Of a stretch of DNA of 64,000 nt, positions 52,383-60,057 are shown piece after piece; positions within the stretch are counted from its first letter, which is position 1, and each line of letters starts with the position of its first letter. The position numbers and the translations under genes were made by a program. The stretch comes from Chitinophaga deserti (GTDB taxonomy: Bacteria; Bacteroidota; Bacteroidia; Chitinophagales; Chitinophagaceae). The notes beneath the pieces are model-generated. The model was not told where the DNA came from and did not search any database. It worked only from the letters and a program-made list of their open reading frames with translations. The stretch lies in the NCBI RefSeq assembly GCF_003149455.1, contig NZ_QFFK01000003.1, positions 496,001-560,000 on the forward strand, read 5' to 3'.

Positions 52383-52562
52383 ATGAAATTCATCAATTAT
52401 CTCAAAAGCATAGAAGACGTAACCATCTACCCGATGGCATCACTGATCATCTTCTCCGTTTTCTTCCTTGGCGCGGCATGGCTCGCCTTCCGGACCGACA
52501 AACAAACGATGGACGCCATGAGCCATCTCCCGATCGAAAACGATGCACCTGAAAATAAGTAA
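52383..52562 (+). CDS. ccoQ: CcoQ-like small subunit
   Basis: A 59-residue protein with one membrane helix (MASLIIFSVFFLGAAWLAF at about 18-36) and a short acidic tail. It lies between ccoNO (5 nt) and ccoP (4 nt), the standard ccoQ position. Sequence similarity in this subunit is low, so the call rests mainly on size, topology and gene order. Confidence 0.8.
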   Translation: MKFINYLKSIEDVTIYPMASLIIFSVFFLGAAWLAFRTDKQTMDAMSHLPIENDAPENK

Positions 52563-52566
52563 GCCC

Positions 52567-53649
52567 ATGAAACGCATTCTCACATTTCTGCTCACCATCA
52601 TTACCCTGCAGGCATCTGCCGCAGGTGCGCCTCCTGATCCATACGGAGAGCTGTCGCATCCTGTGTCCATCCTGCTGATTTCTATCGCCGCAGGGCTGCT
52701 GATCGCCATTTGCGTACTCGGGCATACCGTAATCGGCGCCGTGGATATTTTCCGCGACCGCATGAAGAAGCTACCCCTCATACTGGTACTACTGGCCGTG
52801 GGCCAGGGTGCTTTTGCACAGGAAGCTGCTGAAGAAGTTGTGAAAACAGTTGCCGGCCCAATGGTTTCCGGCCTGTCTGACACTACGCTGTATATGCTGC
52901 TGACCGTTATTGGTCTTGAAATCCTGGTGCTGCTGTTCCTCCTGCAGGCGCTGCGCATTCTCACCGGTATTCAGGGCATGAAAAAAGCGGCCAAAGCGAA
53001 AGCCAAAGCCGTGAAAGAAGCCAAGCCCGGTAAGCCGCGTGTAACCTGGATGGAACGCCTCAACGATACACGCAGCCTCGATGCCGCTTCGGAAGAAGAA
53101 GTGGATCTCGGGCACGACTATGATGGTATCCGCGAACTGAATAATCCCACACCTCCCTGGTGGCGCTGGGCATTTTACCTGAGTATCGTGTTCGGCATCA
53201 TCTACGTATGGCGCTTCCATATTTCAGAAACGGCTCCCCTTCAGCTGCAGGAACTGGCGATAGCAGAAGCACAGGCTGCTGCACAGAAAGCGGAATACCT
53301 GAAAAATGCCGCCAACAACATCGACGAAAACACTGTGAAACTGCTCACCGAAGCAGATGATATCGCCTCCGGTAAAAAAGTGTTCGCCACCAACTGCGCG
53401 GCATGCCACGGTCCGGAAGGACAAGGCCTCGTAGGCCCTAACCTTACTGACAACTTCTGGGTACACGGTGGTAAAGTAGGCGAGATTTTTTCCACCATTA
53501 AATATGGCGTACCGGAGAAAGGGATGAAGAGCTGGAAAGAAGATTTCTCCCCCAAACAGATCGCTCAGCTATGCGCTTATATCCACTCTATCAAAGGCAC
53601 TAATCCTGCCAATCCGAAAGCGCCCGAAGGCACTGAGGTGAAAGAATAA
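52567..53649 (+). CDS. ccoP: cbb3-type cytochrome c oxidase subunit III, monoheme CcoP
   Basis: A 360-residue membrane cytochrome. A signal-like or first helix (1-18) and Ala/Pro-rich start precede SHPVSILLISIAAGLLIAICVLGHTVIGAVDIFRD-type sequence (landmark only), then a helix at about 70-88 (LPLILVLLAVGQGAFAQ), another near 110-130, and an anchor at about 198-215. The last third is a class I cytochrome c domain with C277, C280, H281 (CAACHGPEGQGLVGPNLTD). Proteobacterial CcoP has two hemes; one heme is usual in Bacteroidota. ATG 52567 is chosen because it is 4 nt after ccoQ. Confidence 0.9.
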   Translation: MKRILTFLLTIITLQASAAGAPPDPYGELSHPVSILLISIAAGLLIAICVLGHTVIGAVDIFRDRMKKLPLILVLLAVGQGAFAQEAAEEVVKTVAGPMVSGLSDTTLYMLLTVIGLEILVLLFLLQALRILTGIQGMKKAAKAKAKAVKEAKPGKPRVTWMERLNDTRSLDAASEEEVDLGHDYDGIRELNNPTPPWWRWAFYLSIVFGIIYVWRFHISETAPLQLQELAIAEAQAAAQKAEYLKNAANNIDENTVKLLTEADDIASGKKVFATNCAACHGPEGQGLVGPNLTDNFWVHGGKVGEIFSTIKYGVPEKGMKSWKEDFSPKQIAQLCAYIHSIKGTNPANPKAPEGTEVKE

Positions 53650-53665
53650 ATTAACAAGGAAGAAA

Positions 53666-55051
53666 ATGGAAGAACACGAAATATTCAGAGACCATCTGGC
53701 AACGATCGACGAGAAAGGAAAAAGAAAATGGATCTATGCCAGGCAACCGTCCGGTAGGCTCTATACCGCCAGAACGGTCCTGAGTGCATGTTATTTCCTC
53801 CTGTTCTTCAGCCTGCCGTTCATTCACATTGGCGGCAGGCCCTTGTTCCTCTTTAATGTAACGGAAGGCCGCTTCATCCTCTTCGGCGCCGTGTTCTGGC
53901 CGCAGGATTTCTTCATCTTCGGTCTCGCCATGGTGGCCTTCATCCTGTTTATCGTTTTATTCACCATGGCTTTCGGCAGAATATTCTGCGGGTGGATATG
54001 CCCGCAAACGATATTCATGGAAATGCTGTTCAGAAGGATAGAATACTGGATTGAAGGAGATGCGGCCAAACAGCGGATGCTCAACCGCGCGCCCTGGGAT
54101 ACGGAAAAGATCATAAAGAAAACCGGCAAGCATGCCCTCTTCTTTCTCCTCTCCGTCATCATCGCCAATACCTTTCTCGCTTACGTGATTGGTACCCGCG
54201 AACTGCAGTCCATTATAACAGACCCCATGAGCGCACATGCCGCGGGCTTCATTGCCATGATCGGGTTCTCATTTGTGTTCTATGCCGTATTCGCCTTCTT
54301 ACGCGAACAGGTGTGCACTGTAGTATGTCCTTACGGCCGCCTGCAAAGCGTGTTGCTCGACAAGAACTCCGTGGTGGTTGCCTACGATTACGAACGTGGT
54401 GAGCCGCGCGGTAAGTTTAAGAAAGAAGCGAACGATCTGGGAGATTGTATCGACTGCATGCAATGCGTGAATGTTTGCCCCACTGGTATCGATATCCGCA
54501 ACGGCACGCAGCTGGAATGTGTGAACTGCACCGCCTGTATAGATGCCTGCAATTTCATGATGGATAAAGTAGGGCGGCCGCAGGGCCTTATCCGCTATGC
54601 TTCAGAAAACGGCATTGCCCAAAAACAACCGCTGCGGTTTACGGGCAGGCTGAAAGTATATACGGTTATCCTCACCCTCATCGTTACCGCCATCACATTT
54701 CTGCTCATTAGCCGCAAGCCGGTAGACGGGTCTATCCTCCGCACAGCAGGGATGCTGTACCAGGAGCGCGGGAAAGACAGTGTAACGAACCTCTACCGCA
54801 TAAAGCTCGTCAACAAAACGCTGCAGGATGTACCGGTGGAGCTGCGTATAGAAAGCGGTGCAGGTAAAATAGAAGTGGTGGGTATGCCCATCCATGTGAA
54901 AGCCGAAGCGCAGGGCGAAGGAACATTCTTTATCGTACTGCCGCGCACTGCCATTGAAAAAAGGAAATCAGTCCTGAAAGTGGGATTATATGAAAACGGT
55001 AAACGTATCGGAGAAAAGAACACTACTTTCCTCGGGCCCGTAAGCCAATAA
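53666..55051 (+). CDS. ccoG: Cytochrome c oxidase accessory protein CcoG
   Basis: A 461-residue membrane iron-sulfur protein of the RdxA/FixG/CcoG family, which reduces Cu(II) to Cu(I) for oxidase loading. Five helices are visible. The conserved Cys groups are present: GRIFCGWICPQTIFMEML near 105, VCTVVCPYGRLQSVLLD near 215, and two 4Fe-4S ferredoxin motifs near 258-290 (CIDCMQCVNVCPTG and CVNCTACIDACNFMMD). The C-terminal Ig-like domain (about 355-461) is typical. AAGGAAG lies 3 nt before the ATG. Confidence 0.95.
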   Translation: MEEHEIFRDHLATIDEKGKRKWIYARQPSGRLYTARTVLSACYFLLFFSLPFIHIGGRPLFLFNVTEGRFILFGAVFWPQDFFIFGLAMVAFILFIVLFTMAFGRIFCGWICPQTIFMEMLFRRIEYWIEGDAAKQRMLNRAPWDTEKIIKKTGKHALFFLLSVIIANTFLAYVIGTRELQSIITDPMSAHAAGFIAMIGFSFVFYAVFAFLREQVCTVVCPYGRLQSVLLDKNSVVVAYDYERGEPRGKFKKEANDLGDCIDCMQCVNVCPTGIDIRNGTQLECVNCTACIDACNFMMDKVGRPQGLIRYASENGIAQKQPLRFTGRLKVYTVILTLIVTAITFLLISRKPVDGSILRTAGMLYQERGKDSVTNLYRIKLVNKTLQDVPVELRIESGAGKIEVVGMPIHVKAEAQGEGTFFIVLPRTAIEKRKSVLKVGLYENGKRIGEKNTTFLGPVSQ

Positions 55052-55064
55052 AAAACATACCATT

Positions 55065-55502
55065 ATGAACTGGGGTCATGCCATCATCATCGTATTCGTA
55101 CTCTTCGCCATAGGCATTCTTACACTCGTTACCCGCAGTATGCAAACCCGCATCGATATGGTAACACCTGATTACTATGCCGAAGAGCTTAAATATCAAT
55201 CTACCATTGACGCGCGCAACAACACCGGAGATTTGTCCGCTCCGGTGAGCGTGCGCCAGCCGGGCGATAGTATTGAACTAGCTTTCCCCGGCGAGCTGAA
55301 AGGCGCGCCGTTGCAGGGTAAAGTACACTTCTACCGTCCGTCCGATTCCCGCAAAGACTTTACCCTCCCACTCACACTCGACGATACCGGCAGGTTGCTG
55401 GTGAGCCGTGCGCAGTTCGAGAAAGGGCCATACCGCATAAAAATGCAATGGCAGTTTAACGGGAAGGATTATTTCCAGGAAACGCAATTCTACGTACAAT
55501 GA
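55065..55502 (+). CDS. fixH: FixH family oxidase-assembly protein
   Basis: A 145-residue protein with one N-terminal helix (IIIVFVLFAIGILTLVTRSM) and a periplasmic beta-domain. Landmarks are MVTPDYYAEELKYQSTIDA, the FixH signature, and a closing KMQWQFNGKDYFQETQFYV. FixH assists copper delivery to the cbb3 oxidase together with CcoI. It overlaps the next gene by 4 nt and follows ccoG by 13 nt. Confidence 0.9.
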   Translation: MNWGHAIIIVFVLFAIGILTLVTRSMQTRIDMVTPDYYAEELKYQSTIDARNNTGDLSAPVSVRQPGDSIELAFPGELKGAPLQGKVHFYRPSDSRKDFTLPLTLDDTGRLLVSRAQFEKGPYRIKMQWQFNGKDYFQETQFYVQ

Positions 55503-56200
55503 CCACTGTAATGACCGCCGCATGGCTACTTTCCGGCCTCGGGCTGGGTTTCCTGGGCAGCTTCCACTGCATCGGGATGTGTGGCCCCATTGCGCTGACG
55601 CTGCCCGTGCAGCACCTCAGCGGATGGAAAAAAATGGGCGGCATTCTGTTATACAACGCAGGCAGAGTAGTTACCTATATGTTGCTGGGTATGGTATTCG
55701 GCTGGCTGGGGCAGCAGTTTTACCTCGGTGGCTGGCAGCAATGGCTGTCAGTTTTCCTCGGCCTGCTGTTGCTGGCTGCAGTGCTCTTTGGCAAGCTGAT
55801 GCCTTCCATGAAAATAGGCTTCGTGCAGCGTGCGCTGGGGCAGTTACTCAGCCGCCGGAGCACCAGTACTTTATTTGCCATCGGCTTCCTCAATGGCTTA
55901 CTTCCCTGTGGCATGGTTTACATGGCCATTGCCGGGGCGGTGGCATCAGGAAGCATTTGGGGCGGCATGCTGTTTATGGGCGCTTTTGGTGCAGGCACTT
56001 TACCTGCCATGGCGGCCGTAACCTGGTTCAGCCAGCTCCTCGGCCTGCGTGGCCGCAAAGCCATTCGCAGCGCCATGCCTTATGTAGTAAGCCTCATGGC
56101 CGTACTGCTCATTCTCCGGGGCCTCAACCTCGGCATCCCATATGTTAGCCCCGAAATGCACCCGCATACAGAAAGAGTTTTCGAAAAATGCCATAAATGA
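55499..56200 (+). CDS. Sulfite exporter TauE/SafE-like protein, CcoH candidate
   Basis: A 233-residue membrane protein with six helices (PF13386-like, DsbD_2 fold). LGFLGSFHCIGMCGPIALTLPV near the start has the Cys-x3-Cys pattern of copper-permease or cytochrome-biogenesis relatives, and a second motif is GFLNGLLPCGMVYMAIAGAV. Its place in the FixH-to-HemN operon and the ATGA overlap with fixH suggest a role in metal import or reductant transfer for oxidase assembly; sulfite export is only the family name. Confidence in family is good, in role moderate. Confidence 0.82.
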   Translation: MTTVMTAAWLLSGLGLGFLGSFHCIGMCGPIALTLPVQHLSGWKKMGGILLYNAGRVVTYMLLGMVFGWLGQQFYLGGWQQWLSVFLGLLLLAAVLFGKLMPSMKIGFVQRALGQLLSRRSTSTLFAIGFLNGLLPCGMVYMAIAGAVASGSIWGGMLFMGAFGAGTLPAMAAVTWFSQLLGLRGRKAIRSAMPYVVSLMAVLLILRGLNLGIPYVSPEMHPHTERVFEKCHK

Positions 56201-56206
56201 TGTGTT

Positions 56207-57565
56207 ATGACCCTGCTTAAAAAATACCAGGTTGCCGCGCCACGCTATACAAGCTATCCCACCGTTCCTTATTGGGAAACAGGTGCATTTCAAGAAAGCG
56301 AATGGCTGGAAGGGCTCGGGCCCTCCTTTGCTTCACTGAACGGGGAAGATGGTATCAGCCTCTACATCCACCTCCCCTTCTGTGAACGCCTCTGCACTTA
56401 TTGCGGCTGCAATAAATACATCACCGTTAACCACGATCACGAAATCCCCTACATCAATACCATCCTTGAGGAGTGGCGGCTGTACCTGGAGTATTTCCCG
56501 GAGCGCCCTCGCATCCGCGAAGTACATCTTGGCGGTGGCACACCTACCTTCTTCAGTCCTGCCAACCTCACCCGCCTGCTCAATGCCATCTTTGAAACTG
56601 CAGACGTATTGCCCGGTGCGGAACACAGCTTCGAAGGGCATCCCAATAACACCACAGCAGAGCATATGCAGGCTCTCTACGACCTTGGTTTCCGGCGGAT
56701 GAGCCTGGGCATCCAGGATCTGGATGTCAATGTACAAACCATCATCAACCGCATTCAGCCGTTTGAAAATGTACGCCGCTGTGTGGAAGAAGCACGTTGC
56801 ATCGGGTACACTTCCATCAACTTCGACCTCATCTACGGCCTGCCCCTTCAAACGCTGAAAAGCATTAAAAGCACATTCATACAGTGCATGCACCTCCTGC
56901 CCGAGCGCATTTCTTTTTACAGCTATGCACACGTACCCTGGATCAAAGGCAACGGACAACGGCTCTTCAGCGAAAAAGACCTGCCTGCAGGAGATGAAAA
57001 ACGCGCACTGTACGAAATGGGCAAATCCATCCTCGAAAATTACTTCTACACCGAAATAGGGATGGATCACTTCACGCTCCCCGACGATTCGCTGTTTAAG
57101 GCTGCGGAAAACGGCAGCCTCCACCGCAATTTTATGGGATATACCGACCACCGCACCTCCCTGCTGATAGGCCTCGGCGTTTCCGCCATCAGCGATACCG
57201 GTAATGCATACACACAAAATGAAAAGTCCCTCGCCGCTTACCAGGAAAAAGTAAGGCAGGGCAAACTCCCCGTGTTCAGGGGACATATGCTTACGAAAGA
57301 AGACCTGCGGCTCCGCGGCCACATCCTCAACCTGATGTGCCGCTTCGAGACCAGCTGGAACCGGCAGGACACTGAGTGCGACGCCATCACCGAAGGCCTC
57401 CAGCGCCTGCAGGAAATGGAGCACGACGGACTTGTGGATGTTGAACCCGGTAAAGTAACCGTTACCCAAAAAGGAAAGCCATACATACGCAACATATGTA
57501 TGGCTTTCGATGCCCGGCTGTGGCGGAATGTACCACAGACCGAATTATTTAGTAATGCAGTTTGA
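56207..57565 (+). CDS. hemN: Oxygen-independent coproporphyrinogen III oxidase
   Basis: A 452-residue radical-SAM enzyme that makes protoporphyrinogen IX under low oxygen. The radical-SAM cluster motif is at C59, C63 and C66, with C68 as the extra HemN cysteine (CERLCTYCGC). Other landmarks are YTSYPTVPYWE near the start, EVHLGGGTPTFFS (GGTP SAM-binding motif), and GMDHFTLPDDSLFKAA, the HemN-specific loop. It follows the TauE/SafE gene by 6 nt. It supplies heme when the cbb3 oxidase is needed. The stop abuts the stop of the convergent HMA-AraC gene. Confidence 0.95.
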   Translation: MTLLKKYQVAAPRYTSYPTVPYWETGAFQESEWLEGLGPSFASLNGEDGISLYIHLPFCERLCTYCGCNKYITVNHDHEIPYINTILEEWRLYLEYFPERPRIREVHLGGGTPTFFSPANLTRLLNAIFETADVLPGAEHSFEGHPNNTTAEHMQALYDLGFRRMSLGIQDLDVNVQTIINRIQPFENVRRCVEEARCIGYTSINFDLIYGLPLQTLKSIKSTFIQCMHLLPERISFYSYAHVPWIKGNGQRLFSEKDLPAGDEKRALYEMGKSILENYFYTEIGMDHFTLPDDSLFKAAENGSLHRNFMGYTDHRTSLLIGLGVSAISDTGNAYTQNEKSLAAYQEKVRQGKLPVFRGHMLTKEDLRLRGHILNLMCRFETSWNRQDTECDAITEGLQRLQEMEHDGLVDVEPGKVTVTQKGKPYIRNICMAFDARLWRNVPQTELFSNAV

Positions 57566-58135
57566 TCAGATGTTGTCCAGCGGCCGGCGCTTCTCTTCCT
57601 TCAGTTGTTTGAAATGACTCGGCGTAAGCCCCGTCACTTTCTTGAACTGTCCGGAGAGGTGCGCCACACTGCTGTAGCCCAGCTTGTAAGCGATCTCGCT
57701 CAGCGTTAATTCGCCATACACCAGCAACTCCTTTACTCTTTCTATCTTTTGCTGTATGATAAACTGTTCGATAGTAGTGTTCTCTGTTTCCGAAAACAGT
57801 TTGCTCAGCATGTGATAATCCTTCTGCAGTTTCTGGGAAAGCAGTGTCGAGAAGTTCTCATTCATTTCATCCAGCTCGCCATAGTGCACCGTTTCCACCA
57901 CAAAGTTCTTGATGGCTTCCACGATCTGCGTTTTACGGTCGTCCAGCAATACAAACCCTTCTTCTTCCAAAGCCTTTGCAATGCGCTGGGTGGCTTCCGC
58001 ATCCGGATTGGTATCAAGTACTGCTTTACCGAGCGTTACATCCTGCACTTCCTGACCTTCATGCTCCAGCACGTACCGCACCATTTTGATACAGCGCGGG
58101 CACACCATGTTTTTGATATGTAATACCGTGCTCAT
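57566..58135 (-). CDS. AraC family transcriptional regulator with N-terminal HMA-like metal domain
   Basis: A 189-residue one-component regulator. The first 65 residues form an HMA-like beta-alpha-beta domain with metal motif M-V-C-P-R-C (C12, C15), followed by a helical linker. The C-terminal 95 residues carry the AraC DNA-binding domain (TIEQFIIQQKIERVKELLV, LSEIAYKLGYSSVAHLSGQFKK, TGLTPSHFKQL). The last gene of a minus-strand copper-type group, 1 nt after the outer-membrane protein stop. Direct Cu(I) or Hg/Zn sensing by the CxxC pair is inferred from the fold. It is the natural candidate to regulate its own operon and perhaps the 46700 promoter. Confidence 0.88.
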   Translation of the reverse strand: MSTVLHIKNMVCPRCIKMVRYVLEHEGQEVQDVTLGKAVLDTNPDAEATQRIAKALEEEGFVLLDDRKTQIVEAIKNFVVETVHYGELDEMNENFSTLLSQKLQKDYHMLSKLFSETENTTIEQFIIQQKIERVKELLVYGELTLSEIAYKLGYSSVAHLSGQFKKVTGLTPSHFKQLKEEKRRPLDNI

Positions 58136-58136
58136 G

Positions 58137-59003
58137 CTATTTTTTGAAGATGTTATACAAATTATACTCGTAGCGTACGAGGAAGCTTCTGTCCATCATA
58201 CGGGCCATATCCCCGAATAACTGGGTACGGTAGCTGAGATCGATGCGCGAATTGCTGTTAATGATCAGCTGCACCGCAGGCGCCACGTCTACATAATAAC
58301 CGCTGCGGAACTGATCGAGGTTTGATTTACCCAGCAGTTCCACATACAGGTTCAGGTTCGTTTGCTTATAGCTTTTATACTTGCGCGGCAGCAGCAGATA
58401 TCCGGCAGACAGGGAGTAGTTCACTGCATTGCGCGACACGTAAGGCAGGTTATGCTTCATGTTGTTCATATACCTGTCGTACGCCAGGGTGCCCGAAATG
58501 GCAAGCTTATGCACCAGCTGCGTGGCTATCACACCAGCACTTACGCCGGAGGTCATGCCATCGAGGTCGAGGTCCTGGTTATTGAACGCTTCGGCGGTAT
58601 GATCATGGTCTGGCCCCATAGGGGGAGCATAGGCATTATTGATGATGGAGCCTTTTGCGAATGCGGCCATCCGGAAGTGGGAATGCATATCATCGTTGGA
58701 AAGAAAACGATACTTGGCATAAAGGCTCGCGCCTTCCGCTTTAAACCGGTTTTCCATCACATTCCCGAAATACCCGCTGGCATGTACCATCAGCTTTTTG
58801 CTGATCCCAAACATCAGTTCCGGCTGCAGGCGGTAACCTGTATAGCTGGCATGATCCATGGGATAGAATTTATTAGTCAGCCGTATGCCAACAGAATTGG
58901 CGGGCATATTACTGGCGGGCTCAGTCTGTACATACAGTTCCTGAGCCTGCGCAGAAAGCCCCGCGCCTGCAAGGGCGAGGATTATTGTCAGTTGCTTCAG
59001 CAT
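58137..59003 (-). CDS. Outer-membrane protein of the copper group
   Basis: A 288-residue exported protein, signal peptide ending SAQAQ near residue 20. The mature part is Met- and His-rich in the middle (NDDMHSHFRMAAF, PPMGPDHDHTAEAF) and consists of alternating beta strands with aromatic girdles, ending FLVRYEYNLYNIFKK. This fits a small outer-membrane barrel. No named family was recognised. It is tightly packed between the HMA protein (9 nt) and the HMA-AraC regulator (1 nt), so a role in metal efflux or sensing is inferred. Confidence 0.78.
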   Translation of the reverse strand: MLKQLTIILALAGAGLSAQAQELYVQTEPASNMPANSVGIRLTNKFYPMDHASYTGYRLQPELMFGISKKLMVHASGYFGNVMENRFKAEGASLYAKYRFLSNDDMHSHFRMAAFAKGSIINNAYAPPMGPDHDHTAEAFNNQDLDLDGMTSGVSAGVIATQLVHKLAISGTLAYDRYMNNMKHNLPYVSRNAVNYSLSAGYLLLPRKYKSYKQTNLNLYVELLGKSNLDQFRSGYYVDVAPAVQLIINSNSRIDLSYRTQLFGDMARMMDRSFLVRYEYNLYNIFKK

Positions 59004-59012
59004 GAATAGCGA

Positions 59013-59561
59013 TTAAATAGTAACGTGATAAACCCGGGTACCTGCTCCTTTCTTCCCTTCGCTGCAGCATGCTTCCATTTTACCGGTGTTAATGCAGCTC
59101 ATTTTGGTGAGGGCAGCGTATTTCTTAAAGGATTTGGAAGGCAGGAAGTCGCGGTCTACAACCGTTACATCCTTTTCACCCGTAAGGGTCTGGGGCTTCA
59201 CGTTCACGAAGTGGAGGGTTTGCCCGGCAAAAGGAATATGCGCATCGTTTTCCACTTTCACATTGTTGAAATCGGCGGTCATAACCAGTTTGCCTACAGA
59301 GAAGCCTGCACCTTCCACTTTCTGGCGTATCTGATCGATATTGACGTTGGCGCCGGGTTTGAAGTGAAGGATGAAGGTGGTGGCATTGAGATCGGTATCG
59401 ATCTTATCCACGAAAGTCAGGGTTTTAAGTGCTTTCTGGGTTGCGTTGGAGCACATGGCGCAGGTGAGGCCTGCTGCCTGAAGAGAAGCTTTTTTATATT
59501 GTTGGGCGGAGGCGGTAAACGTAATGCCGGTCAGCGCCAGCGCAAAAAGAATAGTTTTCAT
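59013..59561 (-). CDS. Exported heavy-metal-associated (HMA) domain protein
   Basis: A 182-residue exported protein. The signal peptide ends FTASAQ near residue 20. A heavy-metal-associated fold follows at about 23-95, with metal motif C34-A-M-C37 (GLTCAMCSNATQKAL), as in copper chaperones and cation ATPases. The C-terminal part has no known domain but adds a second Cys cluster (SCINTGKMEACCSEG) near residue 150. The ATG at 59561 is preferred, since only it begins a signal peptide. It sits in a four-gene metal group. Confidence 0.87.
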   Translation of the reverse strand: MKTILFALALTGITFTASAQQYKKASLQAAGLTCAMCSNATQKALKTLTFVDKIDTDLNATTFILHFKPGANVNIDQIRQKVEGAGFSVGKLVMTADFNNVKVENDAHIPFAGQTLHFVNVKPQTLTGEKDVTVVDRDFLPSKSFKKYAALTKMSCINTGKMEACCSEGKKGAGTRVYHVTI

Positions 59562-59636
59562 TTTCCTTGATTTGAGGCCATATGGCCGGTTGAATACATA
59601 AAAATTCAATAACGGTTATCCTAAAAGGAAACCGCA

Positions 59637-60023
59637 TCAAATCAGGAAGAGGCAGAATTGCTTGTAAAGGGGTATACCGGATAGCGGTGGAGCGTTAATA
59701 GGTGCCCATACGGAGAATACGGGTGCTGCGGTAATGGCTGCCTGCCATTCGGGCTGAATCAGCTCCGTAATAGCGGGAGAAGGGGCCGGTAAACCGGTCC
59801 CGGCTTTGGCAGCCTGGTGAGAATCGTCGTACTTCACGAAGTGGGCTTCGTCCTTACAGCAATCCCCCTTCGTTGGCATGCCGCATTTGTTGCAGCCATC
59901 GTCGTGAGAATCGTGCAGGTCTACCGAAGCCAGTTCCCCCATACAGTAATGCACGTTTACACTGAACCCGCTGGTTATCAGCGTGTACAGCAGTGCAATA
60001 CAGATAGTGAGGAATTTCTTCAT
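59637..60023 (-). CDS. HYC_CC_PP family protein
   Basis: A 128-residue exported protein with signal peptide MKKFLTICIALLYTLITSG. The family name motifs are present: HYCMGEL at 25-31, then CNKCG and DCCKDEAH with the CC pair at 55-56, and a late AP-P-L segment. Such proteins are found next to metal-homeostasis genes in Bacteroidota. The function is unknown; the His/Cys clusters suggest metal binding. It is the first gene of the metal operon ending with the HMA-AraC regulator. Confidence 0.87.
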   Translation of the reverse strand: MKKFLTICIALLYTLITSGFSVNVHYCMGELASVDLHDSHDDGCNKCGMPTKGDCCKDEAHFVKYDDSHQAAKAGTGLPAPSPAITELIQPEWQAAITAAPVFSVWAPINAPPLSGIPLYKQFCLFLI

Positions 60024-60027
60024 ATCA

Positions 60028-60035
60028 CAAATATA
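60028..60035 (-). promoter_or_regulatory. -7 element just upstream of the HYC_CC_PP gene
   Basis: On the minus strand TATATTTG is 4 nt before the start codon at 60023. Transcription should begin at or within a few bases of the ATG, implying a leaderless or nearly leaderless mRNA. No -33 element was found. Confidence 0.45.
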
Positions 60036-60057
60036 CGTTTTTCTACGCACTCCGGCC

